A stretch of 64,000 nt of DNA from JBFHFS01 sp041583495 (GCA_041583495.1 JBFHFS010000017.1:27053-91052), one strand, 5' to 3'. Positions 25,706-35,481 are shown, counted from the first letter of the stretch. Program-made: numbers and translations. The notes: generated from the sequence alone by a model not told the origin.

Positions 25706-28549
25706 ATGACTCATCAAATGGTTTCGCTAAAGCAGGATTTTCTTCGGTTTTTACCCAAAAACAGGATTTTCACCGACCCATTGTATACCCTCGCCAAAGG
25801 GACCGATGCAGGTTTTTACCGCCTGATCCCGCAAATGGTGGTTAGGGTGGAGAACGAGGAAGAAATGGTGAAGGTGATCCAGGCCTGTTCTACCCATAAC
25901 ATACCCCTAACCTTTAAGGCTGGGGGAACTTCCTTAAGCGGGCAGACGATTACCGGGTCGGTATTGGTTGAGGTAGGAGACGGTTATTCCAATTATAAAA
26001 TCTCCCCCGACGGAAGGTCTGCGACTTTTCAATGTGGTTTGGCCGGCGGATTGGCCAATCGTCGTCTGGCCCCATACGGGCGTAAGTTGGGTCCCAGTCC
26101 GGCTTCGCTCAATTCGGCCAGGATAGGTGGTATCGTGGCCAACAACGCCAGTGGCTCCAGCTATGGTATTAAATACAACAGTTACAACACCATTCGTGGC
26201 CTGCGCCTGGTGATGGCCGATGGTACTCTTTTGGATACCCGCCAAAATGAATCGCGTGAAGCCTTTGCCAAAACACACGAAGAGCTGTTGGGCCACTTGT
26301 CGGCTCTCGGTAACCGGGTGAAGCAGGATGACCAGCTCCGGCAAAAAATTGAGCATAAATATGAGCTGAAAAACACCTGTGGGTACGGGGTAAATTCCCT
26401 GATCGATTTTTCCGATCCCATCGATATCCTTGAACACCTGATGGTGGGATCGGAGGGTACCCTGGGTTTTATCTCGGAGGTGACTTTCGAAACCGTTCCC
26501 GAGTATGCCCTTAAAGCCACCTCACTTCTCTTTTTTCCCGATATCCGGTTGGCCTGTGAGGCCATAACTCCGTTGAGGAATTGCAGTGTGAGTGCAGCAG
26601 AATTGATGGATCGCAATGCTCTGAGGTCGGTTCAGGATAAACCGGGCATGCCACCGGTTTTAAAACAATTGCCCGAAGAGGCGGTGGCCCTGTTGATTGA
26701 TACCTCGGCCGGTGATGAACAGACCCTTCACAACCAGATAAAAGAGATTGAGTCGGCCATGGGTGCCTTTGCAACCCTCTATTCCATGGTGTTTACGACC
26801 GATACCCTGGAGTACAACCGGCTTTGGAAGGTGCGTAAGGGGTTGTTTACCTCTGCCGCAGCCTCGCGGGCCCCGGGAACCGCCTGTATTATTGAGGATT
26901 TGGCCTTTAGGGCCGAGGTGCTGGCCGAGGCCCTGGTGGCTCTCAAGGAGCTGATCGAGAAATTCGAATATGAGGGGTATGTGATTTGGGGGCACCTGCT
27001 CGATGGCAACATTCACTTTGTGATGATGCCCGATTTTAACCATCCCTCCGGCCTGGATAAGTATCGCCGTTTTATGGAGGCGTTGGTTCAATTAGTAGTC
27101 CATCGGTTCGATGGTAGCCTAAAAGCCGAACATGGCACGGGAAGAAATATGGCGCCATTTGTTAGAGAGGAGTGGGGCGAGGGGCTATATGAGGTGATGC
27201 GTGAAATTAAGACCATTCTCGATCCCAGGGGGCTTCTCAATCCGGGGGTCATCATCAACGAGGATTCGGAAATTCACCTTAAGAACCTGAAGCCCCTCCC
27301 GGTTGCTCACCAGATGATCGATACCTGTATCGAATGTGGCTTTTGTGAGATAAACTGTCCCTCAAAAAATGTGACCCTCACACCCCGGCAGCGGATTGTG
27401 ATCTTCCGGGAAATGGAACAACTTTCGCGGCTAAAAAATCCTGGCGAAAGATTGACTCAGCTTAAGAAGGCGTTTAACTACCATGGGGAGGCCACATGTG
27501 CCACCGACGGTTTGTGCGAGTTGGCCTGTCCTGTTGAGATAAATACCGGTAAGCTGGTGAAGGAACTGCGTTTTAAAGACCACTCCCGTTTTTCCAACAG
27601 GGTAGCATGGCTGATGGCTAACAATATGGGTACGGTCTCCTCGGTTTTGCGTCATCTGTTGATCGGGGTGCGGGGACTTCAAAAGGTCCTGGGTAACGGG
27701 TTTATGGGGGCCGCTTCCCGTTTGTTGTATAAGGTTTCTTTCGGAACCATTCCCCTCTGGAATCCCAATATGCCATCGGGAACACCCGCTCTCCGTAAGT
27801 TGGTTAACGACACAGACAATTCCCTTAAGGGCAATGGGAGCGTGGTTTATTTCCCTACCTGTATCAACCGCACCATGGGGGCTTCGGCCGATTATGACAA
27901 AGAGATGGTGGTGGTTGAAAAAACCATTGCTTTGTTGCGAAAGGCCGGTTTTAATGTGGTGTTCCCCTCTAATCTTAAAAATTTGTGCTGTGGGATGGCA
28001 TTCGATAGTAAGGGCTTTAAGGCCCAGGGGGCAGAGAAAGCCCGTCAATTGGATAAAGCCCTGTTAGAAGCCTCTCAAAATGGGAAACTACCTGTTTATT
28101 GTGATATGAGCCCCTGTTTGTTGCGCATGAAAGAGACCCTGTCTCCTCAGCTAAACCTTTACGAACCGGTAGGGTTTATGCTTAAATATTTTCCGGGCCG
28201 GCTGGAGTTTAAGCCCATCGACAAAACGGTTGCCCTGCACAGCACCTGTAGTAATACTAAAATGGAACTGGACAATTCGCTTGTTGAACTGGCCAGGATG
28301 TGCGTTACCCATGTGGTGACGCCTGATGAAACAGGCTGCTGCGGATGGGCCGGGGATCGGGGATTTACACATCCACAACTCAACGCCTCTGCCCTTAAGT
28401 ACCTGAAAAAGCAGTTGCCTGCCAACACCACAGAGGGCTATAGCACCAGCCGAACCTGTGAGATCGGCCTGACCTGGCACGGAGGCATCAGCTATAAATC
28501 AATTGTGTATCTTGTGGATGAGGCGACTCATCCCCTTTCTCAATCATGA
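25706..28549 (+). CDS. FAD/Fe-S oxidoreductase of the D-lactate dehydrogenase type
   Basis: A 947-residue fusion. An FAD-binding PCMH domain (KAGGTSLSGQT, about residues 70-80) and FAD-linked oxidase C-terminal domain (to about 530) are followed by a two-cluster ferredoxin region (CIECGFCEINCP near 541; CATDGLCELACP near 597) and two CCG cysteine-rich domains (CCGMAF near 760; CCGWAGD near 877). This layout belongs to Dld-II/GlpC-like D-lactate or 2-hydroxyacid dehydrogenases feeding electrons to quinone. MurQ releases D-lactate, so the gene would complete MurNAc use. No signal peptide; membrane association is likely peripheral. A strong terminator follows. Confidence 0.85.
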   Translation: MTHQMVSLKQDFLRFLPKNRIFTDPLYTLAKGTDAGFYRLIPQMVVRVENEEEMVKVIQACSTHNIPLTFKAGGTSLSGQTITGSVLVEVGDGYSNYKISPDGRSATFQCGLAGGLANRRLAPYGRKLGPSPASLNSARIGGIVANNASGSSYGIKYNSYNTIRGLRLVMADGTLLDTRQNESREAFAKTHEELLGHLSALGNRVKQDDQLRQKIEHKYELKNTCGYGVNSLIDFSDPIDILEHLMVGSEGTLGFISEVTFETVPEYALKATSLLFFPDIRLACEAITPLRNCSVSAAELMDRNALRSVQDKPGMPPVLKQLPEEAVALLIDTSAGDEQTLHNQIKEIESAMGAFATLYSMVFTTDTLEYNRLWKVRKGLFTSAAASRAPGTACIIEDLAFRAEVLAEALVALKELIEKFEYEGYVIWGHLLDGNIHFVMMPDFNHPSGLDKYRRFMEALVQLVVHRFDGSLKAEHGTGRNMAPFVREEWGEGLYEVMREIKTILDPRGLLNPGVIINEDSEIHLKNLKPLPVAHQMIDTCIECGFCEINCPSKNVTLTPRQRIVIFREMEQLSRLKNPGERLTQLKKAFNYHGEATCATDGLCELACPVEINTGKLVKELRFKDHSRFSNRVAWLMANNMGTVSSVLRHLLIGVRGLQKVLGNGFMGAASRLLYKVSFGTIPLWNPNMPSGTPALRKLVNDTDNSLKGNGSVVYFPTCINRTMGASADYDKEMVVVEKTIALLRKAGFNVVFPSNLKNLCCGMAFDSKGFKAQGAEKARQLDKALLEASQNGKLPVYCDMSPCLLRMKETLSPQLNLYEPVGFMLKYFPGRLEFKPIDKTVALHSTCSNTKMELDNSLVELARMCVTHVVTPDETGCCGWAGDRGFTHPQLNASALKYLKKQLPANTTEGYSTSRTCEIGLTWHGGISYKSIVYLVDEATHPLSQS

Positions 28550-28599
28550 CTTTTTTCGGGAGCCTGCTCCGAAATCGATTCGGGGGAACACAAAAAAAT

Positions 28600-28642
28600 A
28601 GCCCCAACTAAAATTTCCCTTCATGGGAGTTTAGTTGGGGCT
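28600..28642. terminator. Bidirectional terminator between convergent genes
   Basis: A perfect 13-bp stem, AGCCCCAACTAAA (28600-28612) with TTTAGTTGGGGCT (28630-28642), flanked by a T-rich tail on the right and an A-rich run on the left. The loop holds a small CCC/GGG helix. It closes the salvage operon and can also stop the opposing synthase gene. Confidence 0.88.
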
Positions 28643-28734
28643 TGTTTTCTAAGCAAGATTGTTTTTTCAATCCATGCCAGCAACTGGCCGTTTCTGTTGG
28701 TTAGACCTGGTCGAACCAGTGGAAGCCAACATCA

Positions 28735-29979
28735 TTAAAAGATACTTGCAATCTTTTCACTTTTATATTTGCCTGCCTTCAGTTTAACAATCACTTCGGA
28801 AAAGGCATTAATGGTGTATTCCACATCTTCGAGAGAATGTTCGGAAGTAGGAATCAATCGCAACATGATCTGTCCTTTAGGTATAACAGGGTATACTACA
28901 ATAGAGCAGAAAACATTGTAATTCTCACGCAGGTCCATGGTGATTCCGGTGGCTTCGGGTACCGTTCCATCCAGAAAGACAGGAGTTACCGGAGATTCGG
29001 TTTTGCCTAAGTCAAAACCTTTGGCGCGTAGTCCGCTTTGAAGCGCATTAACAACGGTCCACAGTTTTTCTTTCAACTGAGGCTGGGTACGGAGCAATTC
29101 CAAACGTTTGATAGACCCTATAACCATAGGCATGGGCAAAGATTTGGCAAAGATTTGTGAACGCATGTTGTAACGAAGATAGTTCACAACATTTTCTTTT
29201 GCAGCCACAAAAGCGCCGATGCCTCCCATGGCCTTGGCGAAAGTTCCAAAATGAACATCAACCTCGTCGGCCACACCAAAGTGTTCGGGTGTACCGGCAC
29301 CAGTCTTGCCCATAGTTCCAAACCCGTGGGCATCGTCTACCAACAGTCTGAAGGGGATCTCTTTTTTAAGTGCTACAATCTCGTCGAGTTTGCCCAGGTC
29401 ACCGGCCATCCCAAACACGCCTTCGGTGATAACCAGGATGCCACCTTTTTGCTTCTCAGCCAGTTTGGCGGCACGGCCCAGTTGTTTACGAAGGTTTTCC
29501 ATATCGTTATGAGGATAAACATAGCGTTTACCCATATGGAGTCTTAAGCCATCGAGAATGCAGGCATGCGATTCTGAGTCGTACACAATTACATCGTTCC
29601 GGGTAGCCAGAGTGTCGATGATCGAAACCATTCCCTGATAGCCGAAATTCAACAGGTAGGCATCCTCTTTGCCGACAAATTCGGCTAGGGAAGCTTCCAG
29701 TTCCTCGTGCTTACTGGTATGTCCCGACATCATGCGGGCACCCATGGGGTAACCTAACCCCCAATCGCGGGAAGCTTCAGCATCCACCCGTCGAACTTCG
29801 GGGTGATTGGCCAGGCCAAGATAGTTGTTAAGACTCCAGGTGAGAACTTCTTTGCCTCGGAATTTCATCTTCGAGCCAATCTCTCCTTCAAGCTTGGGAA
29901 AGGCAAAATAACCGTGTGCCTCTTTGCCATACTGGCCAAGGGGACCCATGCTTTCGTTTATTTTATCAAAAATATCCAC
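28735..29979 (-). CDS. Alpha-oxoamine synthase family PLP enzyme (SPT/AONS/KBL-like)
   Basis: A 414-residue fold-type I PLP enzyme. The Schiff-base lysine is K249 in GTFAKAMGG; D215/H218 in VDDAHG and H138 in DSESHA contact the cofactor; NNYLGLANHP and the substrate-side TSEHS complete the family pattern. Members condense an amino acid with an acyl-CoA: serine palmitoyltransferase, 8-amino-7-oxononanoate synthase or 2-amino-3-ketobutyrate ligase. Bacteroidota make sphingolipids, and no biotin or threonine genes lie nearby, so a serine palmitoyltransferase role is plausible but not proven. It stands alone, convergent with the D-lactate dehydrogenase gene. Confidence 0.8.
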   Translation of the reverse strand: MDIFDKINESMGPLGQYGKEAHGYFAFPKLEGEIGSKMKFRGKEVLTWSLNNYLGLANHPEVRRVDAEASRDWGLGYPMGARMMSGHTSKHEELEASLAEFVGKEDAYLLNFGYQGMVSIIDTLATRNDVIVYDSESHACILDGLRLHMGKRYVYPHNDMENLRKQLGRAAKLAEKQKGGILVITEGVFGMAGDLGKLDEIVALKKEIPFRLLVDDAHGFGTMGKTGAGTPEHFGVADEVDVHFGTFAKAMGGIGAFVAAKENVVNYLRYNMRSQIFAKSLPMPMVIGSIKRLELLRTQPQLKEKLWTVVNALQSGLRAKGFDLGKTESPVTPVFLDGTVPEATGITMDLRENYNVFCSIVVYPVIPKGQIMLRLIPTSEHSLEDVEYTINAFSEVIVKLKAGKYKSEKIASIF

Positions 29980-30322
29980 TTTACTATAGCTTTAAAAAGT
30001 TTAGGGGCAAAGATAGTGTTTTTTGTCTATTCTAATGCCTGATTCAATATATAGCTTCTATCAGGACAAGTTTTTCTCTTCAGGATGAATGTGTGGTTTA
30101 ATTTTTGATGATAGAAAACACCCACTGTTTGAAGGGGTGGGGTTATTAATAATGTGGAATCCTAGTCCTGGTTAAACAGTGCGTTGAATAGTGAGTGTAA
30201 AAAACTGGAAGCAATGGCCCGGTTTAAAAGTTAAATGAGTATCTTTGCACGAAATTTTGCCTGTTTAGTCTCTGTTTTTATCGAAAAACAATGGCGCCCA
30301 CATATAAAAGCTGATAAATAAT
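29980..30322. promoter_or_regulatory. Divergent upstream region with a bamD promoter
   Basis: 343 bp between divergent genes. TATCTTTG at 30240-30247 is a strong -7 box for the bamD operon; GGTTT about 19-20 nt before it is a weak -33 box. The leader would be about 70 nt. On the minus strand the box for the synthase gene is not clear; an ACTATCTTTGCC-like sequence (about 30006-30017 read in reverse) fits the -7 consensus close to its start. Confidence 0.6.
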
Positions 30323-31129
30323 ATGAGGAAATTGCTTGTTCTTTTTGCGGTCGTTCTTTTGGCTTCCTGTAGCGAATACCAAAAGATCCTAAAAAGTACC
30401 GATTATGACTATAAATACAAGAAAGCCATGGAGTATTATGAGGCGGAAGAATTTACCCGTTCGGCCACTTTGCTTCAGGAGCTGGTCACTGTTTTCATGG
30501 GAACCGACAAAGCTGAAGAAGCCCATTATTTGCTGGCGAATTGTATGTTTCAGTTAAGGGATTATACCCTGGGGGCCCATTATTACAAGGAATTTGTGAA
30601 GAAATATACCGGCAGTGAGCATACTGAGGAGGCCCAGTTTATGGCGGCCTTTTGTGCCTATCAACTCTCCCCTAAGGCGCGTCTCGATCAAACAGAGACC
30701 TACAATGCACTGGATGCTTTTCAGCTTTTCATAAACCTCTATCCCAACAGCCCTAAGGTGACCGAGGCTACTTTCTTAATGGACGAATTAAGGGAGAAGT
30801 TGGTCTATAAATCCTATCTTAATGCCAAATTGTATTTCAATCTGGGAACCTATATGGGCAACAACTATCAGTCGGCTGTGATTGCCGCCCAAAATAGCCT
30901 TGATGAGTTCCCTGACACCAGGTACCGTGAGGAACTTTCCTTTCTTATTTTGGAGTCAAAATACATTCAGGCCATCAACAGTATTGAAGAAAAAAAGGAG
31001 GAGCGTTTGAGAGAGACTTTGGATGAGTATTTCTCTTTCATCAATGAATTCCCCGAAAGTGCCTATACCAATCAAGCTGTTAAGATACACAAGGAAACCT
31101 CTTTGTTATTGAATTCTTTCACCAATTAG
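30323..31129 (+). CDS. bamD: Outer-membrane assembly lipoprotein BamD
   Basis: A 268-residue lipoprotein (VLLASCSEY, Cys16) built of TPR-like repeats: YYEAEEFTRSATLLQELV, DYTLGAHYYKEFVKKY and DAFQLFINLYPNSP. This is the BamD/YfiO pattern, the lipoprotein partner of BamA for beta-barrel insertion. Length is close to other family members. It opens the bamD-rpoZ-coaBC-porD-recN run, an order common in Bacteroidota, with the next gene 13 bp downstream. A consensus -7 box lies about 75 bp upstream. Confidence 0.92.
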   Translation: MRKLLVLFAVVLLASCSEYQKILKSTDYDYKYKKAMEYYEAEEFTRSATLLQELVTVFMGTDKAEEAHYLLANCMFQLRDYTLGAHYYKEFVKKYTGSEHTEEAQFMAAFCAYQLSPKARLDQTETYNALDAFQLFINLYPNSPKVTEATFLMDELREKLVYKSYLNAKLYFNLGTYMGNNYQSAVIAAQNSLDEFPDTRYREELSFLILESKYIQAINSIEEKKEERLRETLDEYFSFINEFPESAYTNQAVKIHKETSLLLNSFTN

Positions 31130-31142
31130 TAATCTATATTGT

Positions 31143-31475
31143 ATGGACTATAAAAAATCAAATGCCCCTTTGACCTCGATTACCTGGGATACTCAGGAAA
31201 TGGTTGAGGATACTGGTAACATCTACGAAACCGTGATGATTGTTTCCAAAAGAGCCAATCAGATAAGCGTGGAGATGAAAGAAGAGCTTAATAAAAAGCT
31301 TCAGGAGTTTGCCTCCTACACCGATAATTTGGATGAAGTGTTCGAAAATCGGGAGCAAATTGAAATCTCCAAGTTTTACGAAAGGCTGCCCAAACCCACC
31401 TTGCTTGCGGGTCATGAGTTTTTGGCAGGAAACGTTTATTACCGAAATCCGGCCCGGGAAACAACGGAATCGTAA
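31143..31475 (+). CDS. rpoZ: RNA polymerase omega subunit (Rpb6-like, Bacteroidota form)
   Basis: A 110-residue acidic protein. The segment TGNIYETVMIVSKRANQIS (about 24-42) corresponds to the omega/Rpb6 helix that clamps the beta-prime C-terminus. Bacteroidota omega diverges from the proteobacterial form and carries a distinct C-terminal tail, here ending with GNVYYRNPARETTES. Its position between bamD and coaBC is the usual one in the phylum and supports the call. It lies 8 bp before coaBC. Confidence 0.82.
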   Translation: MDYKKSNAPLTSITWDTQEMVEDTGNIYETVMIVSKRANQISVEMKEELNKKLQEFASYTDNLDEVFENREQIEISKFYERLPKPTLLAGHEFLAGNVYYRNPARETTES

Positions 31476-31483
31476 ACTGACAT

Positions 31484-32698
31484 ATGCTTAAAGGAAAAAA
31501 GATTTTGCTGGGTATCACTGGCAGTATTGCGGCTTATAAATCTGCTTTTCTGTTGCGTTTGCTGGTCAAGGAAGGTGCTGAGGTGCAGGTGGTTATCACC
31601 CCTGCCGGGAAGCAGTTTATCACCCCGGTAACCCTGGCTGCCTTGTCGGGTAAACCCGTGTTGAGCGAGTTTTTTGAGAATGCCGATGGCACCTGGCACA
31701 GCCATGTGGACCTGGGCCTGTGGGCTGACTTACTGCTGGTAGCACCAGCTTCGGCCAGTACCATGGGTAAAATGGCCAATGCCGTTTGTGATAACCTTTT
31801 GATTACCACCTATCTTTCGGCTAAATGCCCCGTGATGATTGCTCCGGCAATGGATCTGGATATGTACCGTCACCCGGCCAACCAAAAAAATATCGGGATT
31901 CTCCGCGATTTTGGCGCAACGATTATTGAGCCTGCCAGTGGTGAATTGGCCAGTGGCCTTAGTGGGAAAGGGCGCTTGCAAGAACCCGAAGAAATTCTGA
32001 TGCGGGTGAAAGAACTCTTTAACCACCCTGAAAAAAAAAAGAGTCTGGCCGGTAAAAAATTGTTGGTAACCGCCGGTCCTACCTATGAAAATATCGATCC
32101 TGTTCGTTTTATAGGTAATTATTCCTCGGGTAAAATGGGCTTTGCTATTGCCGCAGAGCTTGCTCAGCGTGGAGCCGAAGTGGTTCTGGTGACGGGCCCC
32201 GTTCAACTTTCCACCCCTCATTCTGGCATACAGCGCATCGATGTTACCTCTGCCTTGGAGATGGAAGAGGCCTGCCTGAAGATCTTTCCTGAGTGCCACG
32301 GAGCTGTTTTTTCAGCGGCCGTGTCCGATTATGCACCCGAACAAGTCAGCCCTGTTAAGATGAAACGGGTGGCCGATGAGATGACTCTTCACTTGAAGGC
32401 CAATCCCGATATTGCTGCCCGAATGGGCCTGTTGAAGCGCGAAGGGCAGGTAACGGTTGGTTTTGCTCTGGAAACCCATGATGAGGAGAATCATGCGCAG
32501 GGGAAGCTGAAATCCAAAAATTTTGACTTTATTGTGTTGAATTCTCCTAATAACCCGGGGGAGGGTTTTATGTCCGATACAAATCGGGTAGCCATCATCG
32601 ATAAAAATCATGTCCGGCAGGATTTCCCCCTGAAATCTAAAAAAGAGGTGGCTGTGGATATCGTGGATGCGCTCGGGAGATGGCTTATCCAACCCTAA
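31484..32698 (+). CDS. coaBC: Bifunctional phosphopantothenoylcysteine decarboxylase/synthase
   Basis: A 404-residue fusion for two steps of coenzyme A synthesis. The N-terminal flavoprotein CoaC domain (about 1-180) has GITGSIAAYKS and the histidine region TWHSHVDLG; the C-terminal CoaB domain (about 185-404) has VTAGPTYENIDPVRFIGN and SSGKMGFAIA for CTP-dependent ligation of cysteine. Length is typical. It is packed between rpoZ and porD. Confidence 0.96.
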   Translation: MLKGKKILLGITGSIAAYKSAFLLRLLVKEGAEVQVVITPAGKQFITPVTLAALSGKPVLSEFFENADGTWHSHVDLGLWADLLLVAPASASTMGKMANAVCDNLLITTYLSAKCPVMIAPAMDLDMYRHPANQKNIGILRDFGATIIEPASGELASGLSGKGRLQEPEEILMRVKELFNHPEKKKSLAGKKLLVTAGPTYENIDPVRFIGNYSSGKMGFAIAAELAQRGAEVVLVTGPVQLSTPHSGIQRIDVTSALEMEEACLKIFPECHGAVFSAAVSDYAPEQVSPVKMKRVADEMTLHLKANPDIAARMGLLKREGQVTVGFALETHDEENHAQGKLKSKNFDFIVLNSPNNPGEGFMSDTNRVAIIDKNHVRQDFPLKSKKEVAVDIVDALGRWLIQP

Positions 32699-32708
32699 TA
32701 ATATTGTC

Positions 32709-33611
32709 ATGAAGCGACTGATTATTTGTCTGTTTGTTCTTCTTTTCTCTACGCACACGTTTTATGGTCAGGAGTTGCGATGTGCTGTTCAGGTGGTGGC
32801 TCCAAGTATTCAGGGTACCAACCGAAATGTCTTTGAGTCTCTTCGCAATGCCATTTATGAGTTTATGAATGCTCAGCAATGGAGTAACAACGTTTTTGCC
32901 ACCGGCGAACGCATTGAATGCACCTTTCATTTTAACATCACTGAGATGGTTGGGATGGACCAGTTTATTGGGTCGTTGCAGGTGCAGGCGCGTCGTCCGG
33001 TTTACAACTCAGCTTATGTTTCGCCTATTCTTAATTATAAAGATGTCAACATCGATTTCAAATATGTCGAGTTTGAACCTCTTATTTACGACCCTAATAA
33101 CTTCGACTCCAATCTGGTAGCCCTGTTGGCTTATTATGCCAATGTGATTTTAGGGCTCGATTACGATACCTTTAGTTCAGAAGGAGGGGATGCTTTTTAT
33201 GAGAATGCCGAACAGATTGTGGGCAGGATGCAAAATGCACAGGAGAGCGGATGGCGCTCATTCGAAAGCCGTCGCAATCGCTATTGGCTGGTCGAAAATA
33301 TGCTCAACGAATACCACCGGCCCTTGAGGGAGTGTTATTACGAATACCACCGTAAGGGATTGGATGTGATGGCCGATAAGCCTGAGGAGGGACGAAGCAA
33401 CATGTTGGCAGCGCTCGAGCTTTTGCAAAAAGTGTATCGGCAGAGTCCCAATTCCTTTGCCTTGCGTATATTTTTTGATGCCAAGCAACAGGAGTTGGTA
33501 AATGTTTTTTCCGGATCGTTTTCGATGGAGAAGGGGCGGGTGGTTACCATCCTTTCCGAGGTCGATCCCTCCAATTCGGATAAATATCAGGAGTTGTTAA
33601 AAACACAATAA
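32709..33611 (+). CDS. porD: Type IX secretion protein PorD (DUF4835)
   Basis: About 300 residues from the ATG at 32709, which opens a signal peptide ending near FYGQE; the open frame starting at 32667 overlaps coaBC and lacks export features. The start of the mature protein (ELRCAVQVVAPSIQGTNRNVF) and YDPNNFDSNLVALLAYYAN are DUF4835 hallmarks. The family is named PorD, required for type IX secretion in gliding or gingipain-secreting Bacteroidota; its exact place in the machine is not known to me. No other T9SS core gene lies in the window. Confidence 0.86.
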   Translation: MKRLIICLFVLLFSTHTFYGQELRCAVQVVAPSIQGTNRNVFESLRNAIYEFMNAQQWSNNVFATGERIECTFHFNITEMVGMDQFIGSLQVQARRPVYNSAYVSPILNYKDVNIDFKYVEFEPLIYDPNNFDSNLVALLAYYANVILGLDYDTFSSEGGDAFYENAEQIVGRMQNAQESGWRSFESRRNRYWLVENMLNEYHRPLRECYYEYHRKGLDVMADKPEEGRSNMLAALELLQKVYRQSPNSFALRIFFDAKQQELVNVFSGSFSMEKGRVVTILSEVDPSNSDKYQELLKTQ

Positions 33612-33650
33612 AGCATCTCAATACCTCATTGTAGTTCATAAATAGATTTC

Positions 33651-35306
33651 ATGTTAAAAACATTGTCTATATCCAACTATGCGCTTATCGATAAGACCGA
33701 TATCGAGTTTGGCCCCGGCTTTTCGGTGATTACCGGCGAAACAGGTGCCGGAAAATCTATTATGTTGGGGGCTTTGGGGTTGATACTTGGGCAGAGAAGT
33801 GATGTTTCTGTAATCCGTGACAAAGAAAAAAAATGCGTGATTGAGGGGCATTTCGATGTGTCGGGGTATGATCTTTTGACCCTTTTTAAGGAGGAAGATG
33901 TGGACTATGACAACGAGATGGTGATTCGGCGCGAAATTCTTCCCGGGGGAAAGTCCAGGGCCTTTGTTAACGATACACCGGTAAACCTGAATTTCCTCAA
34001 GCTTTTATCCGACCGTCTTATCGATATCCATTCCCAGCATCAAAATTTATTGTTGGGCGACAACCATTTCCAACTGGATGTGGTGGATGCCGTGGCTGGA
34101 AATAGTGCCTTACTCAAGGATTACCAGGTGAGCTATCACCTTTATAAAGATTTGGTTCGGGAAAAAAACGTTCTCCAGGAGTTGAACCAAAAGCAGCAAT
34201 CCGATCAGGATTACTGGGCTTTTCAGCTAAAACAACTGGAGGAAGCGTCTCTGGTTGCCGGCGAACAGAATGACCTGGAGCAGGAACTGGAGCAACTGAG
34301 TCACGTTGAGGAGATTAAGGCTGCCCTGGCAATGGCCGCTCATTCGCTGAGCGAAACAGATCAGCCCGTGGTTCAGGAGCTTTATCACGTGGTTGGAGAA
34401 TTGCGTAAAATTGCCCCCTTTCTGGTTGGAGGTCAGGAGCTGGTGAGCCGGCTCGAATCTGCCTATATCGAGTTGAAGGATATTGCCGATGAAATCACTG
34501 TTAAGTCTGAGGATACCGAGTTTGATCCCGGTCGGCTGAGGCTGGTGCAGGAACGGCTCGATCTTATTTATTCCCTTCAGCAAAAACATCATGTGGCCAG
34601 CGTTGAAGAGTTGATTCAAATTAAGGAACATCTGACCGCCCGGTTAGAGCAACTGGCTTCCTTCGGAGAGGAGCTGGCCAGACTGGACCGCCAAATAGCT
34701 GATGCGAAAAAGGTTGTGGAGGAAAAAGCCCGGTTACTTTCCCTGAGCCGTGAGAAAGTCTTTGACCCCATCCGTTCCACCCTGGAAACACAGCTGCACC
34801 TGTTGGGCATGCCGTATGCCCGGTTTTTGGTTCATAATACCCCGGGTTCCCATTTTGGAGAAACGGGTAAAGATGCGGTGTCATTTCTTTTTTCTGCCAA
34901 CAAAAGCGGAGAACTCACCGATATTCCCAAAGTCGCTTCCGGGGGAGAGATCTCCCGGGTCATGCTCTGTATAAAAGCCTTGTTGTCGTCGGCAAGGGGT
35001 CTGCCAACGATTATCTTCGATGAAATTGACATGGGTGTTTCGGGTGAAATCGCCGATCGCATGGGGCGGATAATGCAAAATATGGCTCAAAACATTCAGG
35101 TGGTCAGCATCACCCACTTACCTCAGATTGCCGGAAAGGGAAGCCGGCATTTTAAAGCCATAAAATCCGAAGCCGGTCATCAAACCATCTCATCGGTGAA
35201 GTTACTTACCGAAGCAGAACGGGTGGTTGAGATTGCCGGAATGCTCAGTGGTGCCCAACTTTCGGAGGCTGCCCTGGAAAATGCCCGCCAGTTATTGGAA
35301 AATTAA
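33651..35306 (+). CDS. recN: DNA repair protein RecN
   Basis: A 551-residue SMC-like ATPase for double-strand break repair. Walker A GETGAGKS (about 30-37), a long coiled-coil middle with LEQELEQLSHVEE, the ABC signature VASGGEISRVMLCIKALL and Walker B TIIFDEIDMGVSGEIA are all visible. Full length. It is the last gene of the bamD run, 39 bp after porD. Confidence 0.97.
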   Translation: MLKTLSISNYALIDKTDIEFGPGFSVITGETGAGKSIMLGALGLILGQRSDVSVIRDKEKKCVIEGHFDVSGYDLLTLFKEEDVDYDNEMVIRREILPGGKSRAFVNDTPVNLNFLKLLSDRLIDIHSQHQNLLLGDNHFQLDVVDAVAGNSALLKDYQVSYHLYKDLVREKNVLQELNQKQQSDQDYWAFQLKQLEEASLVAGEQNDLEQELEQLSHVEEIKAALAMAAHSLSETDQPVVQELYHVVGELRKIAPFLVGGQELVSRLESAYIELKDIADEITVKSEDTEFDPGRLRLVQERLDLIYSLQQKHHVASVEELIQIKEHLTARLEQLASFGEELARLDRQIADAKKVVEEKARLLSLSREKVFDPIRSTLETQLHLLGMPYARFLVHNTPGSHFGETGKDAVSFLFSANKSGELTDIPKVASGGEISRVMLCIKALLSSARGLPTIIFDEIDMGVSGEIADRMGRIMQNMAQNIQVVSITHLPQIAGKGSRHFKAIKSEAGHQTISSVKLLTEAERVVEIAGMLSGAQLSEAALENARQLLEN

Positions 35307-35448
35307 TTATTGCCATTTTTAACGCATTCAAAACTCCCTGTTTGTTTGGTATTTTTATAAATAACTGTCGTACAGGTTGTTGTTCGGTCTTATGTAGACT
35401 AAATAAAGTTAAAATGTCTTTCATCTTTCGAGAACGGCTAATTTGGGG

Positions 35449-35456
35449 TATATTTG
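35449..35456 (+). promoter_or_regulatory. -7 box upstream of fabI
   Basis: TATATTTG followed by C matches the Bacteroidota -7 consensus, 25 bp before the fabI ATG. A TTTC about 20 nt upstream (near 35426) is a one-mismatch -33 candidate. fabI therefore has its own promoter rather than depending on recN. Confidence 0.6.
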
Positions 35457-35481
35457 CACTTTGTAAAAAAACAAAATCATA

